NCBI GenBank assembly: GCA_015680685.1
Contig: MNCI01002233.1
Location: forward strand, 1 to 64,000
Source of the DNA: Gnetum montanum
Lineage: Eukaryota > Streptophyta > Gnetopsida > Gnetales > Gnetaceae
Direction: 5' to 3'
DNA: 64,000 bases
Position 1 is the stretch's first letter; each line of letters starts with the position of its first letter. A program made the translations under genes and the position numbers. The notes under the pieces are model-generated. The model saw only the letters and a list, made by a program, of their open reading frames with translations. It made no database searches and was not told where the DNA came from. Below, in pieces: positions 22,285-34,653 of this stretch.

Positions 22285-24269
22285 TTATTAAAATGGGGGA
22301 TATACCCCATAACTAATTGGTTGAGGATGGAAAGGATTAATAAATGGAAGATGAGGATCCTTGCATGTTGGAAATATTCTAGCTTGGTCATATTTACCCC
22401 ATCGGGGTTCACACACTTGATTATAATAAGCATAGTGGGGAAATTTATACGATGTAGTTCCCAGATAATGAGTTGATCCACTACGATATTTGGGACTGTT
22501 AGATAGTATGCAAGGATTGGGATGATGCCTTCCATGGCTATGTTCATTGGGCAGTATTATTGTTGGAGTGTGAGTTGGTGGCCTTGATGAAGTTACATGA
22601 GGTGTTGGGTTCGAAGGTAAGGGTACACCACAGTGTGGGACTTGTGCTGAGTTGGAGAATGTAGTGGCCTTGAAATTGTGTTGTCCCTTTCTACGGTCAT
22701 GTTTAAATAATGGATTCTTTGGATGTCAAGGAGGCTTTTCACTACTGTTGGAAGTAGTAGCATAAGTAATGTTCATGGTTTGTTGCTGTGGTGCAGACAC
22801 CTTAGGAACAGTTGGTGGCAATGTAGAAGGAGGGAAAAATGAGAATGCTAAAAGTTAGGAGGAGTATACGGTGCACAATGTGGTGGTTGTGTTGAAGGCA
22901 TGGGATGATAGTATTGAGGAGAATGGTACTATGGTGAGATAAAGTGCGTTGGCCCAGCTAGAGAAATAGGATGTTGAATAAGATAAGCATTTGGGTTTGG
23001 ATGATACGAAGGATGTCTCTAGTTTAGGGTTGGTCTCCCCCATGACTAGGATTGTTGCCACTATGATCGAACACAATATCTTTGCATGAACTCTAGATGT
23101 AACGTATTTTCCAAATTCTCATGTAAATGTAACAAGATTGGGCATTGGCCCTTGGGGTGATCGTATAGGCATATGTTGCATTCATACGTATGATTAGCAG
23201 TTGAGCTCTTATTTTCCTTATCCATTCTTTTCAATTATCTACTGTTTTGTCTTGCTTCTTAGGTTGTCAAAACTCTATCTCCGATAATGTTGATAAGTTC
23301 TCCACACTTTTGATATGTCCATTCCAACATCTTATTGATCTTTGCCTCGGCTTCTTCTAATGTTTTTTGTGTTGGCAAAGATGATGCATCCACCTTGAGA
23401 TTGGTTGATTTCTCCTTTTTATGATCATGGACCTTTGTTAAGTTTAGATTTTGGTCCCATTGATGTTTTTCAACACTCTCCCATCTAGCTAATTCTCCTT
23501 CTTCTTTTGCTACCCACTTAATAAGCTCATAGATTTGATGGGTTCGTAGTTCGTATAGTTGAACTTGGGCATAAATTCCTAAGGTCTCTCTTATTTCATT
23601 ACGTAGCCCATCAATGATATGGTACATTAGCCTTTCCTCGGAAAGCCCATGGCCTGGATAGTTTTTTAATAATGCATAATATCTTTCTAAGGCCATGTCC
23701 AAGGGTTCATGTTGTGCTTGTTTCCATCCTTGGCTTTTTTTCCTCAAGGTTGACACTCTTTCCTAGGTTTGATATTTTTCATTAAAGACTTCTACCATTG
23801 TTGACCAACATCGTATTGAATTTGGTTTTAATGATCTATACCATGCTTTTTCTTGGTCAATGAGTATCATAGGGAAGAGCTTAAGTTTTTGCCAACTGTT
23901 ATCAATGTTGTTCCATGTGCAAGCATTGTAGAAGGCTAGTAAATTTTTTTTCAAATCTAAGTCATAGCCTCCTAAAAAAGTAGGGAAGTTGTTTAAATCG
24001 AGCCTAGGTAGATGGCTCTCTTTACGATGCCTATTGGAGATTCGAATAGCCTCTTGTATTTGTGTTAAGCATGTAGTGGCCAGTAGGGGTTCATCATCAT
24101 CAGGTAAGTGATACCTTCATGTGTTAGGATGACGTTGCTTTTGTTCATGTTTATAAGAAACCCCCACTTTAGGTTGTGTACTCCAATTTTCATCGTCATA
24201 TAGTTCATTGGTTCTCCAATGAACTTCCTCACTAAGTGTGGCATTATCGTAATCTTGTAGGAGAGGCAT
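22285..24269 (-). pseudogene. Element B gag
   Basis: The ATG at 24269 opens a frame (MPLLQDYDNATLSEE) that continues, with only two stops, to about 23259. Its core includes NNFPTFLGGYD, NSWQKLKLFPM, AWYRSLKPNSIRCWSTM and WKQAQHEPLDMALERYYALL, the usual retrotransposon gag pattern. A coiled region (VAKEEGELARWESVEK) follows. A zinc knuckle near 23180 reads CNICLYDHPKGQC, that is CX2CX3HX4C. A His/Pro-rich tail runs to about 22285 (PISYGVYPPF). No protease motif follows, unlike in A, D and E. It would be the particle protein. Confidence 0.82.
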
Positions 24270-24390
24270 GGTTGTGAAGTTGTGTGTGAATTTATATGTA
24301 ACTTTTAATAATTATTTCTTTCTAAAAGATATATCATTAATTCCCTTATAGTAACCTTGTATGATATAACTAATCTAGATAACTAGCACC

Positions 24391-24410
24391 ATCCTCGGCA
24401 ATGGCACCAA
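24391..24410 (-). other. Element B primer-binding site
   Basis: On the minus strand, TTGGTGCCATTGCCGAGGAT directly follows the 5' LTR end CCACTCATCA. It is close to the TGGCGCCGTTGCCGGGGA-type site attributed to tRNA-Asp in Athila-like elements. Element C has TTGGCACCATTGCCAGGGA at the same place. Confidence 0.75.
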
Positions 24411-25252
24411 TGATGAGTGGCGAGGTACCCCTAGACTCAACCATACGAATACGAGTGTTACATGTGCAATCCGGTCGAACTTCGTAGATGGACTAGTTGT
24501 GGCATCTAGATAGTTGGCCTTAGGTCACAGTTTGCTGTCTTCCCACCTAGAATAATATTATCTTTGTCACATATCATTTAGTCTAGAGTGAGGTGTATGA
24601 TGTGGTTTCTAATCTAATGCTACTCCTGAAGGCAATGGAAAATAAGATTAACTAAGCTAAGATAGAAAGGGTAAGAGAATCTAACTAGCCTAAGTGCAAT
24701 GAGCATCCGTTCCTTGATTATCTGTACACACCTTGGACTTTGTGCATGACTACCATTGGGATTACCAGGCGCAGATCCTAGGTATGCTACTGGGTTACCA
24801 AGTAGTCACACTTAAGTGCTCATAATCAAGTCGTACTCATTCCACGTTTTAACATGAGTTTAAGGGTGAGGAGAGATTAACTAGGAAAGGAGTAAATAAA
24901 AATTAAATAATTAATTAAACTAAGTGAATGTTCTAATGATGAAGTAATCTTGATCTTTATTGCCGATCATGTGCATGTCCAAGTACGTCACACTCGAATA
25001 AAGGATGCCATACAATTACAATCACCACACTGTGGGCATACACTGGAAAATAATTTTATCTTTGGAGGGATAAAACTACCATAGTTTCGCTAAGGGACTA
25101 AAATAGGTGCGAAACAAGGGAGAACCGCCTCTTATTTATAAAACTGGAGATGGGCCACAATATTGTGTATGCGATATCGCGACTTGGCTGTGATATCATG
25201 TATGCGATATCACGTACGCGATATCGCAGTCATCCCAAATGATGACTCATCA
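24411..25252 (-). repeat. Element B 5' LTR with promoter
   Basis: 842 bases. The coding-strand U3 has GATATC motifs at plus 25160-25230, including a GATATCACGTACGCGATATC near-palindrome, then TATAAATA at plus 25133-25140. Followed by GATGG. Confidence 0.92.
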
Positions 25253-25257
25253 GATGG

Positions 25258-26960
25258 AATAACAAAATTAATGAAGAACCACTCTTCTATTAGTTCTTTG
25301 ATAAGTTGCTATTTGCAAAAGCAACAATGGTTACATTCAATATACTTAAGCCATGGTATGATGATTATCTGACATACTTACTCTTCCAACACATCCTTAC
25401 AAATGTAGAAATGTAGAAAACCACTATATGGAGATAGAAGGTAAACTCTATAAACTTTATGTAGATGGCCTTATATGATGGTGCATTTTAGAAGAAGATC
25501 CAATAAGAGTTGTTAAGATGCTCATGAAAGATATTATGAAGGAAACTATGTAGGAAGATGAAAAACCATAAAAATACTCATGTTAGGATAGTTCTTAATA
25601 ATCGTCTTTAGGATACTCATCAAATTTATCAACTTCTATGATGGATGTCAATGTGATGATGGATTAATGACTAGGCTTGATGGTTCTTAGCATTGGATCC
25701 AACAATTAGAATCATTTAACCTATGGGAAATTGATTTTATGAGTCTTCTCACAACCATGTATAATAGGAAGTTCTAAATTATTATTGTTGTAGGCTATTA
25801 TATGAAATCAATAGAACCTACAATATTGACTAATTATACTAAATGAAAAAAATGTATGAAAAAATAATTCCTACATTAGATAAAACATTACATTGAGATA
25901 TAGGGTAAGTGCTTTAAAATTTATGCAAATGACTTGCTATGATGATACATTCTAAAAGAAGATCAAATGAGAGTCCTTCAAGATGCTCATGAAGGATCTT
26001 ATGAATGCCAGTATGTAGGAAAATGAGCAACCATAAAAATCCTCTAAGTTAAATACTTCTAGCTAATTGTCTTTAGAGGTGCTCACAAATTCTTCAACTT
26101 CTATCATAGATGTTAATGTAATGGTGAAATAATAACTAGGCTTGATGGTTCTTAGCAATGGATCAAACCATTAGAATCATTTAAATTGTGAGGATTTGAC
26201 ATTATGGGTTCCATCAAAACCATGTCAAATAAAAAGTCTTGCATTATAGTTTCTATAGGAAATTATATGAAATGGGAAAAAGCTAAACTAGTCATTGATT
26301 GTACTATGGTAATCAGCATAATATTTCTTTAATAAAAAGTCATATATAGATTTGAAATGTAGAGGGTACTTATTTTTAATAATGGTATCCATTTTAATAC
26401 TACTACCTTTAAAAAGTTGATGAGATGCTTAGGGCTAGAACTTAAACTTATTACCCATTATTATCCTCAAGACAATGGTCAACTAATAGGAAGATTACAT
26501 AAATCATTACTAGGAAAATCAACAAGTATAGGAAATACTAGATCATGAAATTTAATGATACATCATGGACCTACTAATCCACTTGAAAAATTCCTATAGG
26601 CTAATCCTTGTATGAATTAATGTAAAATAAGTTTTCAAAAATTTTAGTCCAAATAGAGCTATGTATACTAAATACTACTTTTGATCTTGACCTTAACATT
26701 AGTAAACCATACGAAGAATGTCTTAAGAACATTAATATACTAGAAGAAAATCTTAGCATAGAAATCATTATAAATAGGATCCACAAGGCATACACCAAAC
26801 AACATCATGACAATAGAATTCAATAGGTAGAATTTTATCTAGAAGATAAGTTTCTATACTAGAATCCCATATATTTTCCTTCATTTACTGAATTTCAAAT
26901 ATTATCTAAAGGACCTTACATCATACATTCTACATTTAAATCCAACTACATCAAGCTACC
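25258..26960 (+). pseudogene. Element F integrase, with internal tandem duplication
   Basis: After element B the ORF resumes (INEEPLF, then PWYDDYLTYL, matching PWYADIVNYL of Athila-type pol). An integrase zinc region and core start follow (CQCDDG-like stretch, LMTRLDGS, LWEIDFMSL, YYMKSIEPT). About 400 bases (roughly 25413-25800) are then repeated at 25888-26285, so the zinc region and core start occur twice. The core continues with FNNGIHFNTTTFKKLM and LITHYYPQDNGQ, and the C-terminal module ends at about 26960 with GPYIIHSTFKSNYIKLP. The central catalytic D is N (FNNG) and the glutamate position is not kept. Many stops. Confidence 0.8.
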
Positions 26961-28720
26961 CATGAAACCATCGAAGCTTCTTTAATAGTTTCTCAGGAGT
27001 GGTCGTATCCAATACAAGAAACTATCTAAGAATGCTTGTAAGAGACATGATCACTTATGTGAGATTGCAAAGGATCCCACTTTAGCCATGAAAGATTACC
27101 CTTCCATGCCTAAATACTTCAAACTAGATTGATTTTGTCACTACCATTAGCTTCTAGGACATGGTACTAATTTTTTCTTGGCCCCAAAAGATGATTTATA
27201 GAAGATGATAGATAGTGGAGAGGTAGTTCTAGATGCATCTAACATATTCAAGCCTAAAAATAAATTCATGCAAGTGTACAAGGACATTCTTAATGCTAAA
27301 AATAATCCATTCACTATAGGCATCTTCAACATCCATGATAAGCCCAAAACTGTTAGGGAACCATTTATGGTTTAGGTACCTCTTCATAATGAACAAACTT
27401 CTATGAGTTCAAGAACTCCATTTTTTATAAGGATACCATCACCTATGGCTCCCAAAAAACCTTTTGTCATTAGGGTGCCTCCTTCCTCCACTTCTAAACC
27501 TACAACCCAGGTTGACTAGTGTCCTCCCTAAGTGATCAATGCCTCAACCTCTTCCCAACCTAATAATATGAAATCATCCCCGAAGCAATGCAAGTAGAAA
27601 ACTCCTAAGCCTATGTCTAAGGATACCAACCAATCAACTAAAGGTGTGGAAGGAAGTAGGACCACCAAAGCCTACTATAATTTTAGCCATACCTATGGAC
27701 TCCAACATTCAAACTACCTCAATGAGCCAATCTAGATAGGACAACCAAACAAGAGAAGGGAAATAAGCCAAAACAAAAAATGTTAAAACATGAGGTCAAA
27801 ATCCTAGGTAGAATAGAGAAGGTCAAAACCAAAAAAAAAATTGATAAGACATCTAATAATGATAAAGACTTCCTCAAAGCCATAGAGCTAGTTAAGCTCT
27901 TGCTAAAATAGAAGAATACTTCTTTGAGCTTGTACGACTTAGTTATGTTCTCCTCTACCCACAATGAAGCTCTAGTTAATATGTTGACTTCTAGTACCAT
28001 GAATGGGGATATCCTAGCTAATGAAAAGTCTATTCATGCAATGATAGTACCACCCCCACCTAGGGAAGAAATAAAGTCAACCACGTTAATATTTTGTAAC
28101 AATTAGGTGAAAACCAATTCACAAAGTGGTAAAGTATCAAGGGCTTCACTCTTCATAATGATAAGAGTTAACTAATACAAATAACATTAGGTATATTTTA
28201 ATGATGAAGCAACAACAAACATTATATTCTTTCCTATCAAGGAGCACTTAGGCTTGGTAGAGCACATCCAGAACACATCCACCTCTACTCTTAAGTCCTT
28301 TAATGGATCATAGGTAGCTATGCGAGGATCAATTTTGCTAGAATTCATGATTGTGGTATGATTCCCTACATTTGCTAATTTCTTAGTAGTGGTAGAGACA
28401 CTAGGTTTCAATCTAGTCCTAGGAAAACCCTGGTTGGTAAAACTATGAGTAGTTCTTTTCCAATCCATCATGAAATTCACCTACCTTATGAGGTAGGTGA
28501 AATCATAATCCACAAAGATAGTGATATTTCCTTATTCGTCACCAATGTTAACATAGAGCACGGATCTGAGGTGGAGTTTCAAGAAGAAATTTTTATAGCA
28601 AAAAATGAAGCCAAGAACCATAGAAAAATTAACCAAGCCAAAACCAACAATACATAAGCCATAAATGAATCATGGAAAGTGGTCCCATTCAACATCATGA
28701 GTGAAGGAAATAGAGAGTAC
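26961..28720 (+). pseudogene. Element G: gag C-terminus and protease of a Tat/Athila-like element
   Basis: It begins right after the element F integrase end. RSGRIQYKKLSKNA, then FCHYH..LGHGTNF, KMIDSGEVVLDASNIFKP and NNPFTIGIFNIHDKP match the CxYHxxxGHxTxxC...LIDxGxL region that ends Tat-type gag. A proline-rich stretch follows (PPSSTSKPTTQV), then LYDLVMFSSTHNEALVNML, typical of the gag-protease linker. The protease end is LKSFNGS and LGFNLVLGKPWLVK (the LGRPW motif). RT, which should follow, is absent. A pol-to-gag order is abnormal, so two elements were joined here. Confidence 0.68.
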
Positions 28721-29389
28721 AAAATCTTGCAACAAAAACCATATAAATTCACTAATATCTCAAAGATTAAAAAATAGTTGCATGAATGAACATGTTGTCC
28801 ATTTTCTTTTCTTTGTATCATGTTGTGACTATTTAACTAAGTAGCCTTGCTTTCAATTTTATTTACATATTCACATTTTTCCTTACAGTTATGGCTTCAT
28901 TAGATTGTCTTTACCAATTTTCTACATAGCCTTACTTTATATTTTCACATCAATTTACAATGTATGCCTGTCTTTTATGTTTACAAAAAAATTATTACAA
29001 AACAACATAAAAAATAGAAAATATTAAAATAGTCATAAAATTGTAAAACATAAAAAATAAAGTAATAAAAATTGGAAAACATTAAAAATAAAAAAACATT
29101 AAAGATAGAAAACATAAAAACATTAAAAAAAAACATTGAAAACCAATAAAAACTATAAAGCATAATAAAAAATAAAAAATATTTTAAAACATAAAATTAA
29201 AAAAATAGTCATAATCATACTTTGTTATAATAACAAAAAAAATAAATGTCGGTCATCATAGTTACACTATGCTATAGATAATAACAAAAATGATACATGG
29301 TCTTTAAGGCTATGATAGCCAAATCAAAAAAAAACTATAATAATATAACAAAAAAAACAAGAATATAACTAGTACATCAGTGGCTAAAA
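28721..29389. other. AT-rich low-complexity spacer
   Basis: 28980-29230 is a run of AAACATAAAAA-like simple sequence. No gene, LTR end or primer site was found. It separates element G from the minus-strand spliced pseudogene. Confidence 0.7.
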
Positions 29390-31920
29390 CTAAGCCATAG
29401 GAGGAGGAGGAGGATCATCATTAGCATCATCACCAATGTTATCACTACTATTGCCTAGGGCCTATAAACAACAAAACATACAAATGATTAGTAACCATAA
29501 TGACCAAAGAGCATAGCCATCAAACAATAAAAACAAAACAAATACTATAACTAAAAATTTAAAATATATTTTTACAAATCTTAGGGAATTTGGAAGCAAT
29601 ATCCTAAGGAGAAAATTTCTAGAGGCCCATCTCCAACCTATTTGTTCTTCACTCATATTGGTCCAATTAATTTCTCATAGGTCCACTCCTACTAAGATTT
29701 TTCCCTTCTCTATATCTATCAACTCAAAAGGAGCATGGAAAAAAGTAGTAGTGGTAGCTTTTCAAAATGTAGTAGTGATTTGAAGAGTAGGAGAATCAAT
29801 AGCCATCATTGGTTCTGTAAACATGTTAAAGGTATTCTTTGCACCTATTCCTTGCACCAACAACTCATATTTTTGTTTCACCATAGCCTTCTCATGCCAT
29901 AATTTTAGGTAGGTCTCCTTCTCTATCTTGTATAGCCACTTGTAAACCTTTTGTTTCTTACTCTATTCTAATACCTAGGCATAATAGTCTCACAAATCCC
30001 TAGTATTATGAACTGATAACTTCATCTGCATGTCTTTCTCCATATTGCTTCTGGCTAGAGCAACCTTAGTTTGGATGGCATTCTAGTAGTGTGACCACTT
30101 AATCTCCTTAGTGCACAAAGAATCTCCATTAGTCACACAAGCCTCTATAAAATTCTTATGATCTCTAAAACTCCTATTTTCAATTGATAGCTCATTGACC
30201 TACTTTTTCAAAGCCACAACCTACTCCCATAAAAACTCATTGGAGCATTGGAACTGAAAAAATGTCTTTGTGGATGATATAGCATATTTTGTAGCCCCTA
30301 CAGACAACCTTTGTGGAACATTTTTCACATCAGGTAGTACCTCAATAAGCTCATCAAATTTTATGTCTTATGTAGTATCTCATCTAACTTTGGACACTAC
30401 CATAGCCAAAACGATAATAAAGCAAAAACAACCAAATTTTTTTTAAAACTACTCAAACCATGTAGTTATGAAACATAAAAAAAAACACACATACACACAC
30501 ATATATATATAAGTTCTAACTTCTCTTACCAACATCAAGAGCTACCTAATGTAATCTATTGTCCATGTCATCTACCATTTCCTACATGAATTTCATAAAT
30601 TCTAGGATATCCTCCCAAGGCTTAGGATGGAATGTAGATGTGGATGCTTCTAGAGGAGGCTCATGCACTACATTGACCATAGCAATGAATACAATTTGCA
30701 ACAGAAAAATTATAAAATTTTTTAAAAAATATGAACATCAATATTTACTAGGTAGATCATGAGATAGGTCCATTGAAGGATTGCCTCCTGAAGGCAAATC
30801 ACCTAAAGTGTAATCCAAAACATCTAGTACTCCTTGGGATGTCTTTTCCTCTTCTTCCTTGAGTTGTTGCTTCTTTTCCTTAGTAACCTAGGTAGCCAAC
30901 CCCTATTTTCCCCCTACAACCAATCAAAGCCAACAACAGATAAAATAAGTTAGTAAAAATTTTACCAACAAAAATAAAGTAAAAAATATAATCAAGGAAA
31001 ATAATACAAAAAATAAATAATAATAATAATATGTACATACCTTCAACAGCCTAATTGACCTCGTTAAACTTGATGGCTAGCTTCTTAAGTGTTGGTTGGT
31101 CAACAACAGGAACATTTTTCTCGACTTTTGGCCTCTTCACATTTTTCCTAACACTACCATCTACTTCTATGTATAAACTTTTGGTCCTTTTTTCATTACC
31201 ACATGTATCAAAGGGCTTAATCTCCATGCTATCAAGAAAATAATCACAAGCAACTAATAGTCTTAGTGATAACAAACAATGATTCACCCACCTTCTTCAC
31301 TGGTGGATCTTGGACATGCATCACCTAAATGATGCACTTAGTACAATGTTTGGAGAGTTGAAAAGCATCACATGCTACCCACTTTCCATCTCTCTTATTT
31401 ACCAAGAACTTTGTAAACCTTCTAAGGTATGCACTAAAAAATGTAAAATGCATGTGGTATATAGAATCTACGTTATTACAAAATTTTTGGATTTCATCCT
31501 GTAAAGTAGTGACCAAGAAGGTAGCCTAATCAAATGTAGTTCCATCAGTTAAAATATTTTTCATAGTCCAAATTTGTTGAATCCCTATGGTCCTTCCTTT
31601 CAATAGTAGCAAGGGAAAGGCTTTAGAATAGAAAAAGAAGATAAGTCTCATCTGTCTCCTCAACATCACATCTACTAAAATAAAATGTAGCACCAGTAGG
31701 TGATTTTAGCCCAACCTTCATTTCTTCTCTATGGTCCACATCCTTCCCTACTCCAGTGGCTACCTTGACATTGCTAGAAGATATGCCAAAAATATTACTA
31801 AACATGGGCTCATTAACACTTAACATAATAAGAAAACCATGCACACAAGTGACAAATTTAGTGATCCCTTATCAAAAGAGTCAATCACATTCAACATTTT
31901 GGCCTGCAATATTGATGGAC
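29390..31920 (-). pseudogene. Intron-bearing gene remnant, copy 1 (plant-transposon-protein-like + coiled coil)
   Basis: Minus-strand exons: 31041 up to about 31228, 30749-30913, 30530-30667, 29576-30396 and 29390-29461 (stop at 29390-29392), preceded by 31290-31920. Introns 30914-31040, 30668-30748, 30397-30529 and 29462-29575 have GT donors (GTATGT, GTAAAT, GTAAGA, GTAAAA) and AG acceptors, and all four keep the frame. The N-terminal part holds FSNIFGISS, shared with copy 2. Then come SMEIKPFDTC, a Lys/Glu-rich KEKKQQLKEEEEK, and a long coiled coil (LSIENRSFRDHKNFIEA, IEKETYLKLWHEKAM). The tail is DDANDDPPPPPMA. About a dozen stops and one frameshift near 31625. The 5' part is split off by LTR J and continues at 56463-56544. 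Function unknown. Confidence 0.65.
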
Positions 31921-32248
31921 AAGGTTGTTAACCTTTTGGTATGTCAAAACCTTAGAGAAAATGGTGAATGTGGAAATGTGCTTGTAGTCTTGTAAGATCA
32001 AGAAGGAACATGTTAAGCTTAGACTTCAAAAGGATAGCTAAGCTAAAACGAGAGCTACATTGAGATGACTAAATGAGAGCTAGGATGTAAATAGAGTCTA
32101 CAAGCCAATTGAAGCTATTCTAAGGACTGTCAAGATGCCAAAATATCAAAGAAATGATCAAAAATTCAAAGTGATCTTCTAGAGTAGATGTCTCAAATTT
32201 GGAACAAACATCTCACTTCTAAGATATACATCTTAGGGTAGATGTCTC

Positions 32249-33336
32249 CATGGATCAAGAACTTAGAAGGAGGTTTAAATAAGTTTCCTAATTGAAATTG
32301 CACTTGTCACATAAAAACACCAAATTTTACATGGTTTCCCAACTTGGGTATGTCCACACTTGAAGGGTAAAATCCATGCATAGCTCTAGACTTTTTTTCT
32401 CATAAAATATGGTTTAAAGGGTACCACACTCTATACAAGCTCTAAGCTCTACACCAGATTGTTTCATCACTACAAAACCACTTAATCCCGCAAGGTTCCA
32501 ACAAGCTCACAATGTGGTTTCAAGGATTCCACAACCTTTACAAAATTAAGCTCTGTTATGGAGTGTTTTAATACTACAAAATCACTCAACCCCACAAGGT
32601 CCTAACAAGCTCAATGTGGATGCCTTCTAGAAATAAGCATATCAAATCCATAGGGAGACAAGAAAAAGAAAAGCCACAAGAAAAGAATGTAACTAAATTT
32701 ACAAGTCTTTGTCATTGAAGCTCAATACAACATATAACCAAGGAAATGATGTTACAATGAAGAACAAGAATACAATAGCATAGATTTGACAATGATTGAT
32801 CTTGTATTTACAATACTTGACAAATTTGTAAGATTTTGGTATCTTCTTATAGCCTCAAAGTTTCTAAAAGCTACTTGAAATTCATGCAAAAAATACTAAA
32901 CGGTTAGTGTAGATGTCTTCTTCAAAGTTTGAATGTCTACCTAAAATTGGCCTCAATTCAACAGAGGCATCTAATTGGAAAATGGAACATTTTTTGACAT
33001 CTCTAGGGAGATGTCTACTCTAAGGTAGAGATGTCTACTATTTTTGGAAGACATCTTCTCAACTTTTGGTCTCTATCTTCTGAGGCTTTCTCTCATCAAT
33101 TTTCATTTTTACTAGTCCTTGAAGCATCCTCATTTAATTTTTAGCCTTTGATTTAATCCATGCTATCATCTTGGCCCATGTAGTCTTCACTTTGTCATCT
33201 GGTTGTAGATCTTATTTTCTTGAGTTCTCAGATCTCATGTGAAGTTCTTGTTCATGTCCTACAAACATATTATTCACAAAAAAACATTCTATGTTCTTCA
33301 TTTTCCTTAAGGTTTTGACATACCAAAAGGTTAACT
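32249..33336 (-). repeat. Element I 3' LTR
   Basis: 1088 bases. A polypurine tract (minus AAAAAGGGGGAGAA, plus 33337-33350) abuts its right end. It holds several AGATGTCT / AGACATCT motifs at about 32900-33060. Terminal dinucleotides have mutated (CA for TG on the left, CT for CA on the right, read on plus). Confidence 0.87.
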
Positions 33337-34653
33337 TTCTCCCCCTTTTTACTGATGTCCAAAACTTAATAAAATGAGTTAGTAGATTTTTAAATCAATT
33401 AAGCTAATGATGATGAAAGATTGCAAAAGTACATCCTTAATACAACACACAACTCATTAGTCATTAAGACACTTGTGAATTTTTGTATGAGGACATTTAT
33501 GACCAAGAACCTAATAGCGTTAGTACCATCATAATGTTAGAACTCTAAATTTAGAATGATAATCAGTAATACCATCATAAGATCAAAGTTGTTCAAATTT
33601 ATCAATCAAGCATGTATAAGGAAAATGGATGCATCTAATATGTTTGTTCATATATATATGTCATCAAATATGTCCATAAGGTTATTATCATTCAATAGCA
33701 TTATTTCTCATGACACTTGTTTAAATATATCCATAGGATCATAATTAGATTACAAGGCATCACATGTATATTACAATCACATATGATACCTAAGATAAGA
33801 TCATGAAATTCTCCTCCTTTTTGGCCATCATCAAAATGAGAGTGGAGCCTATCAGTAAGAAGGATCAAAATATAGTTAAAGAATATAAATTTTTCATCAA
33901 AGTAAAATTTCTCAATTCATCTCCATAATCAAAAGATATACATAATACTTTTTATATGAAGAAAAACAAGTACATACGTATTCAACTTAAGAGATAGATC
34001 AAATTTTAGAACTAGATCAAGAGATACAAAAATTTCTAAGATGTTCGCATTAGTCACATGTATCTTAGGGAAGCTTAAGGTAAATTATCCATTCATTTTC
34101 AAAACACCCTAAGAGGTTGTCATAATTTTAGAATAGAAGTGTGAGTACTTCATCGTGCTTTAGTAGGAATTGTTTAACAACAAGGGACTTGAGTACTTAA
34201 AAGAGTATATATTCATACTATGTCAATGATGTAGTAATATCATAGAGATATATTCAAATGAATTCAAGATACTTGAATAATTGATGATTACTCTTAGAAA
34301 CATAAATCTTTAAGGATTAAAACAAAAGAAGCTTACTCTTTTATCTTCAATTTTGTACTAGATGGATATACCTTGTTTTTCTTGGCTAAGAATTATGTCT
34401 TGTAGAAGATCTTCACACACTTCCCAAATATTGATGCTTCATAATAATTCATGAGGTCCAAGATCCCTTTGCATATGTGCTTATCTTTTCTTTAACAATT
34501 TTAGGACATGTAGCTAATTTTTCACAATCTTGCTTATTTAAGAATATTAAGTAATCTAACAAATTTTATAGAAAGGAAAAATATTAAAGAAAATTATTAG
34601 GCATAAATCATAATAAATTTATCTTGATTGATCATCCAATTGTTTCTCTCTTT
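33337..34653 (-). other. Element I 3' non-coding part
   Basis: AT-rich, no credible gene. With 40605-40907 it forms the stretch between gag and the 3' LTR of element I and corresponds to 35874-37638 of element H. Element H inserted at its right end. Confidence 0.7.

Larger units (their letters stand above)
16554..25252 (-). mobile_element. Element B: Ty3/gypsy retrotransposon with a cargo ORF instead of pol
   Basis: LTRs 16554-17381 and 24411-25252 are flanked by a perfect GATGG duplication (16549-16553 and 25253-25257). Minus-strand order: LTR, primer site, gag (24269-22285), about 1.9 kb of non-coding DNA, a large extra ORF (20335-17549), polypurine tract, LTR. I see no RT, RNase H or integrase anywhere inside. 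Ends, primer site and U3 motifs match elements A, C, D and E, so it probably depended on pol from a relative. It interrupts element F. Confidence 0.93.

Noticed and set aside
28981-29163. 60-codon Phe/Tyr-rich ORF
   Set aside because: It is a translation of AAACATAAAA-type simple sequence with no protein character.
29462-29656. 64-codon ORF with a hydrophobic C-terminus (possible membrane peptide)
   Set aside because: Its second half lies in the intron 29462-29575. The hydrophobic run is the T-rich intron read through.
30481-30510. AC/AT microsatellite as a functional element
   Set aside because: A short simple repeat inside intron 30397-30529 with no other signal.
31229-31291. A fifth intron in the copy 1 gene
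   Set aside because: Possible GT and AG sites exist, but 63 bases is short for a plant intron and copy 2 stays coding at the matching place, so the boundary is left open.
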